Positions 63,247-64,000 of a DNA stretch of 64,000 nucleotides are shown in pieces; positions within the stretch are counted from its first letter, which is position 1, and every line of letters begins with the position of its first letter. Where the stretch lies: the NCBI RefSeq assembly GCF_900109605.1, contig NZ_FOAM01000007.1, positions 1-64,000 on the forward strand, written 5' to 3'. A program made the translations under genes and the position numbers. Source of the DNA: Xaviernesmea oryzae. Its GTDB lineage: Bacteria; Pseudomonadota; Alphaproteobacteria; Rhizobiales; Rhizobiaceae. The notes beneath the pieces were generated by a model. The model saw only the letters and a program-made list of their open reading frames with translations. It made no database searches and was not told the DNA's origin.

Positions 63247-63902
63247 GTCTTCCTCCTTGGGGCCCTTGCAGGCTTTGCCAGCCTGCCCCGATCCTTACGT
63301 CGGGTGGGCGTGTCTGCGTGTTGTCGGCGGTCCGCCCCGGCAGGTGGCGGTCGCCGGATGATCGTCAGTTCAGGCGCGGTGCCGCTCCTCAAGCCGGCAA
63401 AGCCAGTGGCCGCTTTCATCGAAGGAGTGGCCCGTCCCCCCGTCGCCCGTCAGTGCGACCCGCTCCGTCGACTGCCACGATGCAGGGCCGGCGTGGCGGA
63501 CGACGGCAGGTGCTCGCACGCCAAGATCGACTTGGACATGGCTGTCGGCAGTATCATGGCTTCCACCGGATGAGGGGAACGAGGGATGATTGTGGTCTCC
63601 GGCATGGAGAGTTGCAGTTTGGCGATTTCAGGACATTTGGCAACGCATGAGGTGGGGTCAAGGTCCGCCAGCGCTTTCAAAAAGCAAAATGCGACGGTCT
63701 TGGGCGAGCTGCCAGTCTGGCCAGATGGGCTCAGTCCGCCGAAGCGCGGCGATAGAGTGCATCGCGCCATGCCGGCGGTGCGAAGAACCTCGGGACAAGA
63801 CGCTTCGTCGCCGGAGCCAATGCCAAGACGATGCGCTCAAGGCGGATGACCGGCTGCGCCAAGCGCAGCCGGTCCGGTGATAGGCGGGAGCCTGTGAGAG
63901 GC
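63247..63902. other. Gene-free stretch of about 650 bases
   Basis: I see no intact gene. On the minus strand, at about 63590-63670, one frame reads CPEIAKLQLSMPETTI, which resembles the first strand of tannase/feruloyl esterase-type proteins, but nothing that follows fits. It may be a decayed remnant or chance. Confidence 0.3.
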
Positions 63903-64000
63903 TTAGGGCTGCCCGCCGCCGCCGGATGCGCCATAAATCTGTCCCGTGGCATAGCTGGCATCGGAGGCGGCGAGCTGCACATAGATGGAGGCAAGTTCGG
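63903..64000 (-). CDS. Short-chain dehydrogenase/reductase, C-terminal end (cut by window edge)
   Basis: Only the last 32 residues are in the window: ELASIYVQLAASDASYATGQ, then IYGASGGGGQP and a TAA stop. The pattern ELA..YV.LAS.DASY.TGQ.YG..GG is the well-known C-terminus of classical SDR enzymes, where YATGQ.YG precedes the end of the last strand. The substrate cannot be told. The rest of the gene lies to the right. Confidence 0.85.
   Translation of the reverse strand, partial: ELASIYVQLAASDASYATGQIYGASGGGGQP

Noticed and set aside
63450-63770. A 106-codon frame on the minus strand in the last intergenic region
   Set aside because: Only a short stretch resembles a known family and the rest looks random; kept as a low-interest finding, not as a gene.

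Overview
The window looks like chromosomal DNA of a high-GC alphaproteobacterium of the order Rhizobiales, most likely the family Rhizobiaceae (Agrobacterium/Rhizobium group). The reasons are the small rhizobial families present (DUF5330, DUF2336, DUF1491, DUF1214/DUF1254, DUF6481), an L-rhamnose cluster in the rhaRSTPQUK / rhaDI order known from Rhizobium leguminosarum, thuAB-like genes, and operator motifs typical of the group (TGA-N9-TCA iron boxes, TTAA-N7-TTAA CtrA boxes). No tRNA, rRNA, CRISPR array or complete mobile element was seen. The left edge cuts an IS630-type transposase and the right edge cuts a short-chain dehydrogenase.

Layout. 0-14.8 kb is mostly housekeeping and small conserved genes: sufE, a PAS histidine kinase overlapping a peptidoglycan-binding protein gene, a GNAT enzyme, DUF1491, DUF2336, a low-GC toxin-antitoxin-like pair, an exported SH3 protein with a very charged tail, a DUF1254/DUF1214 pair, a roughly 310-bp imperfect palindromic intergenic element, a class A PBP and a YcgN protein. 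14.8-24 kb holds an MFS exporter with a divergent LysR regulator, a translationally coupled hexuronate operon (uxaB, Zn-dehydrogenase, uxaA), a divergent GntR regulator with two apparent HTH segments, and a Gfo/Idh/MocA oxidoreductase. 24-27.6 kb is the sulfate assimilation set cysH, cysD, cysN.

27.9-34 kb and 39-44 kb are iron and heme loci. A TonB-dependent heme receptor diverges from hemP-hmuS-hmuT. The usual hmuU and hmuV genes do not follow; the next gene encodes a protein whose N-terminus resembles the HasA hemophore and is fused to RTX calcium-binding repeats. About 5 kb further on is an ABC uptake operon with two tandem paralogous binding proteins, a FecCD permease and an ATPase, divergent from a methyltransferase. 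Four TGA-N9-TCA boxes precede these three units, so I infer one RirA-type iron regulon covering heme capture, import and degradation.

44-47.5 kb carries an aldehyde dehydrogenase, a tiny sigma-region-2-like protein and a membrane-anchored esterase. 47.5-59 kb is a complete L-rhamnose import and breakdown cluster: ABC transporter, mutarotase, kinase, DeoR regulator, aldolase-dehydrogenase fusion and isomerase. Three copies of a 17-bp motif, probably RhaR operators, lie in its regulatory gaps. The right end holds a cold-shock gene with its promoter and long leader, a candidate small RNA with a strong terminator, two small charged proteins, a thuAB-like pair and the SDR fragment.

The item most worth following up is the HasA-RTX fusion with its double iron box. 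The 17-bp RhaR motif and the paired cysteine-cysteine binding proteins come next.
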